From: an uncultured Ectothiorhodospiraceae bacterium
GTDB lineage: Bacteria; Pseudomonadota; Gammaproteobacteria; UBA6429; Thiohalophilaceae
Reading direction: 5' to 3'
Assembly: GCA_947259575.1 (NCBI GenBank)
Contig: CAMYMU010000024.1
Coordinates: 1 to 64,000 of the forward strand
Length of the DNA stretch: 64,000 nucleotides
Shown: positions 9,362-19,900 of the stretch, piece by piece
How the letters are laid out: each line of letters opens with the position of its first letter
Numbering within the stretch: position 1 is the first letter of the stretch
The notes under the pieces: model-generated
The model's database searches: none
The model's input: only the letters and a program-made list of their open reading frames with translations
Told to the model about the DNA's origin: nothing
Translations under genes and position numbers: made by a program

Positions 9362-10144
9362 ATGACACAGGTAAAAAAATTCTGGCCGATTTTGACAGGC
9401 ATCCATAAATACGAAAAAACGTTATCTACACGTAATATTGGTCACGGCCAGATTATTGAAGCACCTATCCTGGCGTATCTTATGGAAACCAGTAATGGTC
9501 GCATCCTTTACGATGTCGGCTGCGACTATGAAAAGATCAATGATTTGCAGAAGCGACATCATTTTTATGAAAATGATGAATTCCCCTTTGGCCCTCCAAC
9601 CATGACAGAAGAACAAAAAATGGAAAATCGACTCCGACAGTTGGGTTTACAGCCGCTGGACATAGATACTGTTTTTGTCGGTCATTTACATTTTGATCAT
9701 GGCGGTGGCCTCTGCGACATGAAACATGCAGAAGTGCATGTACACAGCAAAGAATATGAAGCCGCGAATCAACCCGCCGATGGCGCCTACTTTGCAGAAG
9801 ATTTTACCGGTGATTATCACTGGCGATTTCAGGATGACGAATATGATTTGGTGCCTGGCATTAGAGCAATCGAAACACCAGGGCATACAGCAGGGCACAT
9901 GTCGATGCTCATTGAGTTACCAAAAGGCAAACCCATACTTTTGGCGGGCGATGCGGCCGATTTGACTGAAAATATCGAGCAAGAAATTGCACCGGGTTTA
10001 TGTTGGCATGATAAAGAAGACTTAGCATTGGCGAGTATTCGTAAGTTAAAGAACATTGCTAAAGAGACAGAAGCCTGTTTATGGCCCAATCATGATATGT
10101 CTTTTTATCGTCAATGTACGCCTTTCCCTGGCTTTTATGAATAG
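9362..10144 (+). CDS. Metallo-beta-lactamase-fold hydrolase, N-acyl homoserine lactonase-like
   Basis: A 260-residue protein with the dizinc site of the metallo-beta-lactamase fold: HLHFDHGGG (HxHxDH) near residue 109, ETPGHTAGH near residue 176, the AGDAAD aspartate near 200, and a final WPNHD histidine near 243. Length and motif spacing fit AiiA-like N-acyl homoserine lactonases, which open the lactone ring of quorum-sensing signals. No LuxI or LuxR-type AHL receptor is seen nearby, so either quorum quenching of neighbours or hydrolysis of another lactone or ester is possible. It sits between the desaturase and an EamA transporter, all on the plus strand. Confidence 0.8.
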   Translation: MTQVKKFWPILTGIHKYEKTLSTRNIGHGQIIEAPILAYLMETSNGRILYDVGCDYEKINDLQKRHHFYENDEFPFGPPTMTEEQKMENRLRQLGLQPLDIDTVFVGHLHFDHGGGLCDMKHAEVHVHSKEYEAANQPADGAYFAEDFTGDYHWRFQDDEYDLVPGIRAIETPGHTAGHMSMLIELPKGKPILLAGDAADLTENIEQEIAPGLCWHDKEDLALASIRKLKNIAKETEACLWPNHDMSFYRQCTPFPGFYE

Positions 10145-10161
10145 CCCTTAAGGATATCAAT

Positions 10162-11046
10162 ATGAAAAACGGACTTGCCATTAGTATCTTGTTTGTTAGC
10201 TCCATTGGCTGGGGGTTAACCTGGTTGCCAATCAAAGGCATTAACCAGATGGGACTGGATGGCTTGTATTTAATATTTATTGCTTTTGCCTCTGCAGGCA
10301 TATTAATGAGTCCATTGTTATTTATCCAACGGAAGTCCTGGCGTGGAAATCTACAATTTCTGTTACTGATTGCATTTTTTGGAGGTCTGGCTAATCTCCT
10401 GTTTCAAACTGCAATGGTTCATGGTGATGTGGTAAGAGTCATGATTTTATTTTATTTATTACCCGTTTGGAGTGTCTTGGGTGGTTGGTATGTGCTTAAA
10501 GAGAAACCTGACTGGATACGTATAGGGGCTGTGATCATATCTTTAGTCGGTGCCTTGTTAATATTAAATGTCGACAGTCATACATTTGATGGCCTAAGCT
10601 GGATCGACGTGATTGCAATCGGTGCAGGGATGGCATTCGCATTTAATAATATATTATTTCGTAAAACTGCAGAGCAACCCCTTGCTAGCAAGGTGAGTGC
10701 AGTATTTATAGGTTGTGCGCTCCTAATCGGTACTTATCTAGTATTTAATACTCCTACGACGGGACTACCTGAAAATGGAGCGCCATTGTATGCTGCGTTA
10801 TATGGTATTTTCTTCCTGACACTGATTACTTTTGGTACGCAATGGGGCGTTACCCAGTTAGAAGCAGCAAGAGCGGCATTGATAATCGTGATGGAACTGG
10901 TCGCAGCAGTAATATCGGTGGCATTGCTCACCGATGTGGTTTTATCCATTCGGGAAATAATCGGCGGGGCATTAGTGTTGTCCGCCGCAGTACTTGAAGG
11001 CTGGCGTGAACCAGATACAGAAACGGTTGAAGTTGTTAAATCCTGA
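10162..11046 (+). CDS. EamA/DMT-family membrane transporter
   Basis: A 294-residue protein with ten predicted membrane helices arranged as two EamA repeats, the second beginning near residue 150 (DVIAIGAGMAFAFNNILFRKTA). Proteins of this family usually export metabolites, amino acids or purines. It follows the lactonase-like gene by 17 bp and probably shares its mRNA. The stop codon abuts the stop codon of the opposite-strand TIM-barrel gene with no base between them. Confidence 0.85.
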   Translation: MKNGLAISILFVSSIGWGLTWLPIKGINQMGLDGLYLIFIAFASAGILMSPLLFIQRKSWRGNLQFLLLIAFFGGLANLLFQTAMVHGDVVRVMILFYLLPVWSVLGGWYVLKEKPDWIRIGAVIISLVGALLILNVDSHTFDGLSWIDVIAIGAGMAFAFNNILFRKTAEQPLASKVSAVFIGCALLIGTYLVFNTPTTGLPENGAPLYAALYGIFFLTLITFGTQWGVTQLEAARAALIIVMELVAAVISVALLTDVVLSIREIIGGALVLSAAVLEGWREPDTETVEVVKS

Positions 11047-11892
11047 TTATCTGTTTGAAATAAAGTTTTTGAAGTGCGTTCGTTCCGTATTGGCCATCCA
11101 GCAGTTGAGTTCCCACAGATCAGCGACCGGTTCACGAGTGAAAGGTGCTTCTTGTAAATAACCATCGGGTCCAAACTCAGGTGTCATCGTCGCGATTGAA
11201 TAATTCCGGTCCATCATTGACTGCCAGAGTATCGCCCACCAGGACTGATGAGCATGCAATGCGTCCTGATATTCTGGTGCCGCAGGGTTAGGAACCTGTG
11301 GACCCTGGTCATAACCAACACGAGCATGTATATGGTGGGCATTGCCTGCAATCGCATTAATAACATCAATCTCTGTATCTATTAACCGTTCACTGACAAC
11401 ACACCAGTGGCTAAAGTCACAGGTTAATTTAATTAGAGGTAGTTGCTCTACAAGGCGTTGGGTGATCCAGGGATTAAAGAAAGAGCGCCCTCGGTGTGTT
11501 TCGAAACTAATTGTCACCTTGAATGATTCCGCAATGTCCATAGCGCGGCTAAAAAACTCCAGGCTTTTTTCTTCTGGCCAGGCATCGCAACCACCCAGAC
11601 AGGTAATGAATAGCGGTTGAAGTTCCAGGCTGTATTCCATTTTCTGTTTTAACGAATCCAGGTGCTCTTCCAAGCTGGCGTGACGATCAGGGACATAGCT
11701 TCCGGCAGTTGTGACCTCGGCGATGTACTCTAACTGATTGTCGTGAAGTAGTTGCTTAATATGTGTGCGCGTCTGCGAGCCATGTGGTGCTGGACCTTCT
11801 ATTCCTTGCATTTCTGCTTCGAGTGTCTCAGCTACTGCCTGCTCGTAGGTACTGGTAAGCCCCCAAAGCGTTTTGAATATTTTCAGTTTCAT
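11047..11892 (-). CDS. Xylose-isomerase-like TIM-barrel protein (sugar phosphate isomerase/epimerase family)
   Basis: A 281-residue AP-endonuclease-2 type TIM barrel. The metal-ligand pattern of the family is visible: E in SFETHRGRSFF near residue 131, D and H in LTCDFSHWCV near 158, H in HHIHARVGYD near 190, and E in MTPEFGPDGY near 240. Relatives include hydroxypyruvate isomerase, epimerases and endonuclease IV. Substrate cannot be assigned. It is transcribed away from the guanidine operon, so the 240-bp gap between them is a divergent promoter region. Confidence 0.75.
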   Translation of the reverse strand: MKLKIFKTLWGLTSTYEQAVAETLEAEMQGIEGPAPHGSQTRTHIKQLLHDNQLEYIAEVTTAGSYVPDRHASLEEHLDSLKQKMEYSLELQPLFITCLGGCDAWPEEKSLEFFSRAMDIAESFKVTISFETHRGRSFFNPWITQRLVEQLPLIKLTCDFSHWCVVSERLIDTEIDVINAIAGNAHHIHARVGYDQGPQVPNPAAPEYQDALHAHQSWWAILWQSMMDRNYSIATMTPEFGPDGYLQEAPFTREPVADLWELNCWMANTERTHFKNFISNR

Positions 11893-12092
11893 AAATTGAA
11901 ACTAGCAACTGGTGCGTGTATTGGCAATTGATAGATCGCTTTGCTCATCAATGCACAAAATAAAACAGAGCTGAGTTTGTCTGCACTTGAGTGGTGCATG
12001 AATAATCACTCCCTCAGTATACAGTTCAGCTAAGTACTTGTTATTAATACATTATGTTGGAATAAATTAGATTGGCATATAGGTTGCACTCA

Positions 12093-12120
12093 GTATTACT
12101 AAAAGTTTATTTCGTAATAC
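12093..12120. promoter_or_regulatory. Candidate operator with NikR geometry, GTATTA-N16-TAATAC
   Basis: A perfect inverted repeat, AGTATTAC (12092-12099) and GTAATACT (12114-12121). Its inner hexamers are GTATTA and TAATAC separated by exactly 16 bases. The E. coli NikR operator is GTATGA-N16-TCATAC, so length and spacing are identical and each half differs by one base. A NikR-like protein is encoded in the same operon. The site ends 14 bases before the ATG of the first gene, close to its ribosome site, a position suited to repression. Confidence 0.65.
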
Positions 12121-12134
12121 TACAGGGGACTGCT

Positions 12135-13112
12135 ATGCATTTTATGATGAAGAAAATATTAGGTTTGCTCGCAGCAACTATGCTGTTTAGCGCTTCTGCG
12201 CACGCAGCCGAGCCTTTGAAGATTGGTTACAGTGACTGGCCAGGTTGGGTGTTGTGGGAAGTTGCCATTGAAAAGCAGTGGTTTAAAGAAGAGGGTCTGG
12301 ATGTCAAATTTGAATGGTTTGATTATGTAGCCTCAATGGACGCGTTTGCTGCTGGTAAAATAGACATTGTTGGTATGACTAATGGTGACACTCTGGTGAC
12401 GGGCTCAACAGGAGCGAAAAGTGTCATGTTCTTACTGAATGATTACAGTAATGGTAATGATATGCTTATTGCAAAACCTGGAATTAATTCGGTAAAGGAA
12501 TTGAAAGGTAAAAAAATTGGTGTCGAAGTAGGATTTGTGAGCCATTTACTGCTGCTTAACGCACTTGAAAAATTCGGTTTGAGTGAGTCAGATGTGGAAT
12601 TAGTAAATGTACCGACTAACGAAACTCCTCAAGTGCTTGCATCAGGGCAGGTAGATGCAATTGTAGCCTGGCAGCCCAGTTCAGGTATTGCACTACAGCA
12701 GGTACCTGGTTCCAAAGCGATCTATACCAGCGCCGATGAACCTGGCCTGATTTATGATGTTTACGCAGCCTCACCAAAAGTGTATGCAACCCGCAAAGAT
12801 GATTTAAAGAAATTGCTAAAAGTTTGGTATCGTGCGGTAGATTATTTGTATGACCCTAAAACACGTGGAGATGCTATTAAGATCATGGCTTCACGCGTAG
12901 GCTTAAAACCAGATGAATATAAAGAGTTCGTGTCTGGCACAAAAATCCTGAAGTTGGAAGAAGCCAAAAAATATATGACCAAGGTCAAAGGTTTCAAGTC
13001 AGTAACAGGATCATCAAAAATTTCTGATGACTTTAATGTTGCAAATAAGGTTTATAAAAAACCGGAAGATATAGGATCATATATTGATTTCTCATTAACC
13101 TTGGGTATGTAA
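12135..13112 (+). CDS. ABC transporter substrate-binding protein, probable guanidine importer
   Basis: A 325-residue periplasmic protein of the NMT1/TauA/SsuA type. A signal peptide ends at SAHA-AEP. The mature part starts [18 protein letters not shown] and contains the [19 protein letters not shown] and [23 protein letters not shown] segments typical of the family. ATG 12135 is chosen because AGGGGA lies just upstream and the signal peptide starts there; the longer in-frame TTG start at 12072 has neither. First gene of the guanidine operon, with matching permease and ATPase after it. Guanidine as cargo is inferred from context. Confidence 0.88.
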   Translation: MHFMMKKILGLLAATMLFSASAHAAEPLKIGYSDWPGWVLWEVAIEKQWFKEEGLDVKFEWFDYVASMDAFAAGKIDIVGMTNGDTLVTGSTGAKSVMFLLNDYSNGNDMLIAKPGINSVKELKGKKIGVEVGFVSHLLLLNALEKFGLSESDVELVNVPTNETPQVLASGQVDAIVAWQPSSGIALQQVPGSKAIYTSADEPGLIYDVYAASPKVYATRKDDLKKLLKVWYRAVDYLYDPKTRGDAIKIMASRVGLKPDEYKEFVSGTKILKLEEAKKYMTKVKGFKSVTGSSKISDDFNVANKVYKKPEDIGSYIDFSLTLGM

Positions 13113-13130
13113 ACAAAGGGATTACTCCAG

Positions 13131-14102
13131 ATGGCCTCAGCAGTTGCACAGCTTTTCTCAGTACGACGTGAATTAAATGCAAACACGCGTATCTGGGTGA
13201 TAATTTTTAGCTTTATTCTGCCGCTGGTTGTCTGGAGTATGATCAGCTACATCCCCTTTCTCTGGCACCCTAAAGTGGAAATCACCTCTCCTGGTGATGT
13301 AGGGTATTTCTCTGAGGGAATGCTGGTTGACCGCGAAGTCTTTGATAGTGAATTACAAAAAATAATCAAAGAAGATAAGGTGCAACCAGAAGGGTTTCCT
13401 GCCAATCCAGTTTATTTACCAGCTCCACATGAAGTCGCAGTAGCATTTTATACAGCATTTACCACCGAACCTAAACGACGTAGTGAAAAATGGTTGCATG
13501 AGAGCTTGTGGGACAGTGTCCAGGTTATATTTTGGGGCTTTCTTATTTCATCAATAATCGGTGTGCCTTTAGGTATTATCTGTGGTACCTATGATTTTTT
13601 CTCGAAACTGTTTGAACCGTTTGTTGAATTCTTTCGATACTTGCCTGCGCCTGCATTTGGTGCATTGGCTGTTGCTATCCTAGGTATTCATTCCGCACCC
13701 AAGATTGCTATTATTTTTATAGGTACTTTCTTTCAGCAAGTACTCATTGTTGCGAATACAACACGGAAACTCGATCCGTCTTTATTAGAGGCAGCGATGA
13801 CATTGGGAGCAAAGCGCACGACACTGCTTTTTCGTGTCGTTATCCCTGGGATCATTACTTATTTGTATAAAGACTTACGTATTCTACTAGGTTGGGCCTG
13901 GACCTATTTAATCGTAGCTGAGTTGATCGGTACCAGCTCAGGTATAACCTGGTTTATTACCCAGCAAGCCCGTTATAAAAACTTTGAAAACGTGTATGCG
14001 GCAATCATGATTATTGGAATTATTGGACTAACGACAGATTTGATTCTGGCATGGATAGGGCGTCGACTCTTTTCATGGGAACGTGAGATGGCAAAAACAT
14101 GA
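13131..14102 (+). CDS. ABC transporter permease (TauC/SsuC type), probable guanidine importer
   Basis: A 323-residue inner-membrane protein with about six or seven helices. The EAA loop that contacts the ATPase is present: [22 protein letters not shown] near residue 220. Compared with the usual 250-280 residues it has an extra extracytoplasmic stretch between helix 1 and the rest (about residues 45-110). This enlarged form is typical of permeases near 'urea carboxylase' gene sets. It overlaps the ATPase gene by 4 bp (ATGA). Confidence 0.87.
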   Translation: MASAVAQLFSVRRELNANTRIWVIIFSFILPLVVWSMISYIPFLWHPKVEITSPGDVGYFSEGMLVDREVFDSELQKIIKEDKVQPEGFPANPVYLPAPHEVAVAFYTAFTTEPKRRSEKWLHESLWDSVQVIFWGFLISSIIGVPLGIICGTYDFFSKLFEPFVEFFRYLPAPAFGALAVAILGIHSAPKIAIIFIGTFFQQVLIVANTTRKLDPSLLEAAMTLGAKRTTLLFRVVIPGIITYLYKDLRILLGWAWTYLIVAELIGTSSGITWFITQQARYKNFENVYAAIMIIGIIGLTTDLILAWIGRRLFSWEREMAKT

Positions 14103-15013
14103 CACACCTGGAACTACCAAGTTATTTAGAACAGTCTGAGAACGTGCGGGATCGATTTAGTCGTTTGAAAGAACGCCCCGTGATTCTTGAAGTCAAAGGG
14201 CTGCAAAAAGAATTCGACACACCACAAGGTCGTGTTACGGCCTTGAAAGATATTAATTTTAAAACGCATAGACGTGAATTCGTCTGTGTGATTGGTCCAT
14301 CAGGTTGTGGTAAATCTACGTTGATACGTATTTTGGCCGGATTAGAAAATAAATCCTCTGGCAAAGTGTTACTGGAAGGGCAGGAAGTAAGTGGGCCGGG
14401 TCCGGATCGTGGCATGGTATTTCAAGGATATACACTGTTTCCCTGGCTAACCGTTAAGCGTAATGTCATGTTTGGTCTTGAAGTTAGTGGGCAGGGCAAA
14501 TATATTGCTGAAGATGAAGCCAGACAGTGGATTGAACTGGTAGGATTAAGTAAATTTGAGAATAGTTATCCGCATCAACTATCAGGAGGAATGAAACAGC
14601 GAGTAGCGATAGCCAGAGCGCTGGCAAATCAACCACGGATACTTTTGATGGATGAACCTTTCGGCGCCCTCGATGCACAAACGCGTGCTAAGATGCAGGG
14701 TTACTTGATGGAGATCTGGAAAAATATCGATATCACTATTTTGTTCATTACACATGATCTGGATGAAGCAATCTATCTCGCAGACCGAATCCTGGTACTG
14801 AAAGCCCATCCTGGTGAGGTGCAGGAACTTATCGAAGTACCCGTACCACAGCCTCGTTCACAAGATCAGTTATTAACCCCAGAATTTCTGGCGACTAAGA
14901 AGCGTCTCGAAGAATTGATTCATCCTCCTGTTGAAGAAAAAGAAATGAATGGTGATCATATGAATATGGTGCGTATGGTACCGGTAAATGATGAGGTCGA
15001 GAGCGTATTTTAA
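14099..15013 (+). CDS. ABC transporter ATP-binding protein, probable guanidine importer
   Basis: A 304-residue ATPase. The Walker A motif GPSGCGKST, the Q-loop in [12 protein letters not shown], the signature [15 protein letters not shown], Walker [13 protein letters not shown] and the H-loop ITHD are all intact, so it should power uptake by the two genes before it. It has about 30 extra residues before the ATPase core and a short extension rich in Met and Glu at the end. The stop TAA is immediately followed by the ATG of the NikR-like gene. Confidence 0.92.
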   Translation: MTHLELPSYLEQSENVRDRFSRLKERPVILEVKGLQKEFDTPQGRVTALKDINFKTHRREFVCVIGPSGCGKSTLIRILAGLENKSSGKVLLEGQEVSGPGPDRGMVFQGYTLFPWLTVKRNVMFGLEVSGQGKYIAEDEARQWIELVGLSKFENSYPHQLSGGMKQRVAIARALANQPRILLMDEPFGALDAQTRAKMQGYLMEIWKNIDITILFITHDLDEAIYLADRILVLKAHPGEVQELIEVPVPQPRSQDQLLTPEFLATKKRLEELIHPPVEEKEMNGDHMNMVRMVPVNDEVESVF

Positions 15014-15463
15014 ATGGATATGCGCGTGAAACAGAACGTGAGTCGTGTCAGTATCTCTCTTCAGGAAAAAGTGCTCTATGAGCTAGACGAAATGGTGGGC
15101 GAGTGTGGTTTTGAGAGTCGTTCACAGGCGATCTCCGAAATGATCAACAGGCAAGTAGCAGAGCATAAAACCAAACTGGATGATTCAGTTATGGTTGGCA
15201 CGATAAATCTCGTATACGATCATTCAGTTAGGGGGTTGCAAAAAAAACTAACAGACATACAGCATAAGTATATCGATGAAGTAATCAGTTCGCTAAATGT
15301 AAACCTGATTGATGCGCAAACTTTGGGAGTAATTCTTGTTCAAGGGCCGGCAAAAAAGCTAAAAATGATCTCGGATAAAATGGTAAGCTGCAAAGGGGTG
15401 CATACAGGCAAGTTATTAATGTCTACTGCGATTATGCCACCACTACACCCATTGCCAAGATAA
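15014..15463 (+). CDS. NikR-like ribbon-helix-helix regulator lacking three nickel ligands
   Basis: A 149-residue protein. Residues 1-50 are a ribbon-helix-helix domain (VSRVSISLQEKVLYELDEMV, then SRSQAISEMI). Residues 60-135 form the ACT-like NikR domain (LVYDHSVRGLQKKLTDIQH). The alignment with E. coli NikR is ungapped through the nickel site, with a constant offset of 8. H76 is kept as H84, but H87, H89 and C95 are replaced by N95, N97 and T103. The square-planar nickel site is therefore gone, and the effector is probably something else, perhaps an operon metabolite. A palindrome with NikR operator spacing precedes the operon. Confidence 0.82.
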   Translation: MDMRVKQNVSRVSISLQEKVLYELDEMVGECGFESRSQAISEMINRQVAEHKTKLDDSVMVGTINLVYDHSVRGLQKKLTDIQHKYIDEVISSLNVNLIDAQTLGVILVQGPAKKLKMISDKMVSCKGVHTGKLLMSTAIMPPLHPLPR

Positions 15464-15474
15464 GGTAAGAAATA

Positions 15475-16197
15475 ATGAGTGATGTTCTTTACGAAGATGA
15501 ATTAGCGCCTGCCTGTCACTGGTCGTTACGAATGAAACGAGGAACGGTCTTGCGTGTTATTGATAAAGAAGGTGGCGCAAATGTTGGGATGCTATTTTAT
15601 AATCCGGAAAATTTACTCGAACGCTATAACGCACCCGATACTTTAAAGTGCCAACATACATTCAAAATTACTAAGGGACACTGTTTATACTCAGATATGG
15701 GTCGGATATTCTGCTCAGTGATAAATGATACAGTTGGTTGGCATGAAACCGCCTGTGGCAATACCACTAAAAAGATAGTCAAACAAAAGTGGGGAGAGCA
15801 CACCTATCAGGAATATCGAAATGAGTGGCAACAAAATGGTTACAGCAGTTTTCTAGTCGAGCTTGCGAAATATGGGCTTGCTAAGCAAGATATGGCTGCA
15901 AACCTTAACCTGTTTAGTAAAGTAGAAGTCAATGATGCAGGTGATCTGCAATACTGTCCCGGCAACAGTAAGGCAGGTGACTATATTGATCTCCGATTTG
16001 AAATGGATACCCTGGTGCTGCTTCACACCTGTCCTCACCCCTTAAATCCAGAAACAGAGTATCCTCGACGCGCAGTAAAGTACCAAATTTTAAAAGCGGA
16101 TCCAGTAGCCGATGACGACTATTGTAAAAATTTGTGTGCGGAAAATCAAAGAGGATTCAAGAATAACGAAATATATCACCTGGGAGTCGATTTATGA
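15475..16197 (+). CDS. cgdA: Carboxyguanidine deiminase subunit A (DUF1989, former urea carboxylase-associated protein 1)
   Basis: A 240-residue DUF1989 protein, formerly annotated as urea amidolyase-associated protein 1. Together with CgdB it deiminates carboxyguanidine, the product of the biotin carboxylase encoded downstream, releasing ammonia and giving allophanate-type product. Visible conserved parts are [25 protein letters not shown] near residue 22 and the likely metal-binding [12 protein letters not shown] near residue 85. It overlaps cgdB by 4 bp (ATGA), consistent with a stoichiometric complex. Identity rests on family length, pairing and operon content. Confidence 0.87.
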   Translation: MSDVLYEDELAPACHWSLRMKRGTVLRVIDKEGGANVGMLFYNPENLLERYNAPDTLKCQHTFKITKGHCLYSDMGRIFCSVINDTVGWHETACGNTTKKIVKQKWGEHTYQEYRNEWQQNGYSSFLVELAKYGLAKQDMAANLNLFSKVEVNDAGDLQYCPGNSKAGDYIDLRFEMDTLVLLHTCPHPLNPETEYPRRAVKYQILKADPVADDDYCKNLCAENQRGFKNNEIYHLGVDL

Positions 16198-16835
16198 TCA
16201 AGGAAAGCGCATTAGTCCCTGAAGATGCGGTGTTCCGTAAAACTGTTCCAGCCGGTGATTATTTTATTGATACTATTAATTCAGGGCAGACTATCCGTAT
16301 TCTGGATCTGGAAGGTAACCAGGCTGCAGATACCCTTTTCTATAGCGCCGAGGATCCATCTGAGCGCTATAGCGCGATGGATACCATAAGAGAACAGGGA
16401 AATGTGTATCTTACTACGGGTACCAAATTGATGACTAATGATAGTAACATCCTGTTAGAAATAGTTGCCGATACCTGTGGCCGACATGATACCCTGGGTG
16501 GTGCCTGTGCAACTGAAAGTAATACGGTACGCTATGCATTGGAAAAAAAATGTATGCATGCATGTCGTGACAGCTGGATGTTAGCTGTAGCAGAAAATGA
16601 AGAGTATGGTCTGAATAAAGGTGATATTACACACAATATCAATTTTTTCATGAATGTGCCCATTACAAAAGGTGGTGAATTGACCTTCGAGGACGGCATC
16701 TCTGCGCCAGGCAAATATGTAGAACTCAAAGCCATGATGGATACAATCGTATTAATATCTAATTGTCCACAACTGAATAATCCATGCAACGGGTATAATC
16801 CAACCCCTATTGAGGTGTTGGTTTGGGATGAATAA
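16194..16835 (+). CDS. cgdB: Carboxyguanidine deiminase subunit B (DUF1989, former urea carboxylase-associated protein 2)
   Basis: A 213-residue DUF1989 protein, paralogous to CgdA. The shared core is visible as [26 protein letters not shown] near residue 32 and [18 protein letters not shown] near residue 100, where the Cys and His residues are probable metal ligands. It is the partner of CgdA in carboxyguanidine deimination. Its 3' end is followed by an 81-bp leader that carries the two-hairpin riboswitch before the carboxylase gene. Confidence 0.87.
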   Translation: MIKESALVPEDAVFRKTVPAGDYFIDTINSGQTIRILDLEGNQAADTLFYSAEDPSERYSAMDTIREQGNVYLTTGTKLMTNDSNILLEIVADTCGRHDTLGGACATESNTVRYALEKKCMHACRDSWMLAVAENEEYGLNKGDITHNINFFMNVPITKGGELTFEDGISAPGKYVELKAMMDTIVLISNCPQLNNPCNGYNPTPIEVLVWDE

Positions 16836-16855
16836 TTGATCTGATTCAATGCCTT

Positions 16856-16898
16856 CGATGGACGACCATCGTCGCTTAGTAATAACCGGGACGACCCG
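16856..16898 (+). promoter_or_regulatory. Guanidine-II (mini-ykkC) riboswitch
   Basis: Two short hairpins with the diagnostic ACGR tetraloop. The first is CGATGG-ACGA-CCATCG (16856-16871) and the second CGGG-ACGA-CCCG (16887-16898), joined by 15 bases. Paired ACGR hairpins just before a ribosome site define the guanidine-II class; guanidine binding in the two loops makes them dock and turns on translation. The carboxylase ATG is 18 bases after the second hairpin, with GGAC between. The element lies inside the operon, between cgdB and the carboxylase, so it may control only the downstream genes. Confidence 0.85.
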
Positions 16899-16916
16899 AA
16901 TCGGACTTAAAAAGTT

Positions 16917-19900
16917 ATGTTCAATAAAATACTCATTGCGAATCGTGGTGCTATAGCAACACGGATCATTCGCACTTTAAAAAAAATGAGTGTAACGTCA
17001 GTCGTTGTTTATGCAGAAGCGGACGCCGATTCATTACATGTTAGAGAAGCAGATGAAGCATATAGTTTGGGTGATGGTCCTGTTGCCGATACCTACTTAA
17101 ATCAAGATAAGATATTTACGATAATCAAACAATCTGGTGCACAAGCTGTACATCCCGGCTATGGTTTCCTCAGCGAAAACTCCGATTTTGTAAAGCGATG
17201 TCAGCAAGAAGACGTTGTTTTTCTTGGGCCCACTACCGAACAGATGGCTGCTTTCGGTATGAAACATTCTGCGCGCGAACTGGCCGAAAATAATCAGGTT
17301 CCTTTGCTGCCCGGTAGTGAGCTGCTTGCCAGTCTTGATGAGGCTTTAATTGAAGCTGAAAAGATTGGCTATCCTCTTATGTTAAAAAGTACTGCCGGCG
17401 GTGGTGGTATTGGCATGCAATTATGTTGGAACAAAGATGAACTAGCGAAATCTTATGACTCTGTTAAAAGATTGAGCGAGTCTAATTTTGCCAACAGTGG
17501 TTTATTTTTAGAAAAGTTTGTTGATAAGGCGCGTCACATTGAAGTACAGGTCTTTGGTGATGGTAAAGGCAAAGTAATTGCCCTGGGTGAGCGAGATTGC
17601 AGCAGTCAACGCCGTAATCAAAAGGTTATAGAAGAAACGCCAGCGCCGCATATTCCAGATGCCGTCCGTACCCAATTACAGGCAACCGCAAAGCGACTTT
17701 GTGCAGCAGTAAATTATCGTAACGCCGGTACCGTTGAGTATATCTATAATCCGCAAAACGACGAATTCTATTTTCTTGAAGTGAATACCCGTTTACAAGT
17801 CGAGCACGGGATTACTGAACAGGTCTATAGTGTCGATCTTGTCAGAATGATGATCGAGCTGGGAGCGAATGAACTTGCACATTTGGATGAAATCGAGAGG
17901 TCGCTACAACCAAGCGGGCATAGTATCCAGTTTCGGTTATATGCAGAAGACCCCAATAAACAATTTCAGCCATGTGCCGGTTTATTGAGTGAGGTTAACT
18001 TTCCAGCTGCAGATGGTAAGCAACTTCGAATTGATCATTGGATAGAAAGTGGTTCGGTGGTGTCACCTAATTACGATCCAATGCTTGCCAAAATCATTGT
18101 ACATCGTGAAAACAGGGAGCAAGCCTTAGGGGCCTTATTAGATGTCATGGAAGATACTAATATATATGGTATCGAGACAAATATGGAGTTTGTTCAGCAT
18201 GTTTTGCAGACTGATATATTCAAAGAGGGCAAGATTTATACACGTTATCTGAATGACTTCCGTTACACACCTGCCACCATTGATGTACTTGTGGGCGGTA
18301 CCCAAACCAGCATTCAGGATTATCCTGGACGAACCGGTTACTGGGATATTGGAGTACCACCCTCGGGGCCCTTTGACAACATATCGTTCCGATTAGGCAA
18401 CCAGCTATTAGGCAATGCTGCAGACAGTGCCGGACTTGAAATAACTTTGAATGGACCAACCCTGAAATTTAATACCAATACGACTATCGTCTTGGCAGGG
18501 GCAGACATGGAGGCTACGCTTGACGATAAACCGGTTCCATTCTGGCAAACAGTGGATATATCAGAAGGTCAGGTACTGAAGGTTGGTAAAATTAAAGAGG
18601 CCGGTGCTCGCAGTTATTTGCTGGTTAAAGGTGGAATCCAGTGCCCTGATTATTTATCTTCGAAATCAACATTTACGCTAGGTCAGTTTGGTGGTCATAC
18701 CGGCCGACTGCTAAGGCCGGGAGATGTTTTAAAGATTCAACACGTTGAACACAGCGACAGTAACAAACTGGTACCTGAGCTAATACCATTAATAAAAAAT
18801 GAGTGGGAAATTCGTGTTATCTATGGTCCCCATGGTGCGCCTGATTTTTTCACAAATGAAGATATCGAGACTTTCTTCAATGCTCGCTGGGAAGTGCATT
18901 ATAACTCTAGTCGTACCGGTATACGTCTGATCGGTCCAAAACCACAGTGGGCTCGTTCTGATGGTGGTGAAGCAGGGATGCATCCCTCAAATATCCATGA
19001 TAATGCTTATGCGATTGGCGCGATTGATTTTACCGGTGACATGCCGGTGATTCTTGGCCCTGATGGCCCGAGTCTAGGTGGATTTGTCTGTCCTGCCACG
19101 GTCATCCATGCAGACCTGTGGAAGCTAGGGCAACTTAAATCCGGTGATAGCATCAAGTTTATCCCTGTCTCTGTTGAAGATGCGGTGAAGCTTGAAAGAA
19201 ATCAAATTTCATCGGTTAACACACTCAGCCAGAATAATTTGGACGTAAATACAACGACTCTGGATAGCACGATCATCAAGACCATCAATAAAGAAAAGTT
19301 TGGGATAGAAGTGGTGTATCGTCCCGCGGGGGATCATTATTTGCTCGTAGAATATGGTCCACTCGTGTTGGATATTAATCTGCGTTTCCGAGTGCATGCC
19401 TTAATGGAGTGGATGAATAATCACCGTGTTGATGGACTCCAAGAGCTTACTCCCGGAATTCGCTCATTACAGATCCACTATAACAGCCAGAAGCTTTCGT
19501 TAGCACAACTGCTGGAAATATTACATCAGGCAGAATCTGAACTGGTTAATCTCGAAGATCACAAGGTGCCATCAAGGATTGTGCATTTGCCGTTGAGCTG
19601 GAATGATGAAGCCTGCCAACTGGCGATTGATAAATATATGCAATCGGTTCGCAAAGATGCACCCTGGTGCCCCAGTAACCTGGAGTTTATTCGTCGCATC
19701 AATGGTCTTGATTCCATTGATGAAGTAAAACAGATTGTCTTCGATGCCAGTTATGTGGTGATGGGACTGGGTGATGTCTATCTGGGGGCACCAGTCGCCA
19801 CACCACTTGATCCCCGTCATCGTTTAGTGACCACTAAATATAATCCTGCCAGGACCTGGACCGCAGAGAACTCGGTGGGGATTGGTGGATCGTATTTATG

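Noticed and set aside
12000-12134. Search for a guanidine-I or guanidine-III riboswitch at the head of the operon
   Set aside because: No conserved ykkC core sequence or pseudoknot layout was seen here; the only guanidine element found is the two-hairpin class before the carboxylase.
12072-12134. Longer TTG-started form of the substrate-binding protein
   Set aside because: The extension covers the NikR-geometry palindrome, has no ribosome site, and would bury the signal peptide.
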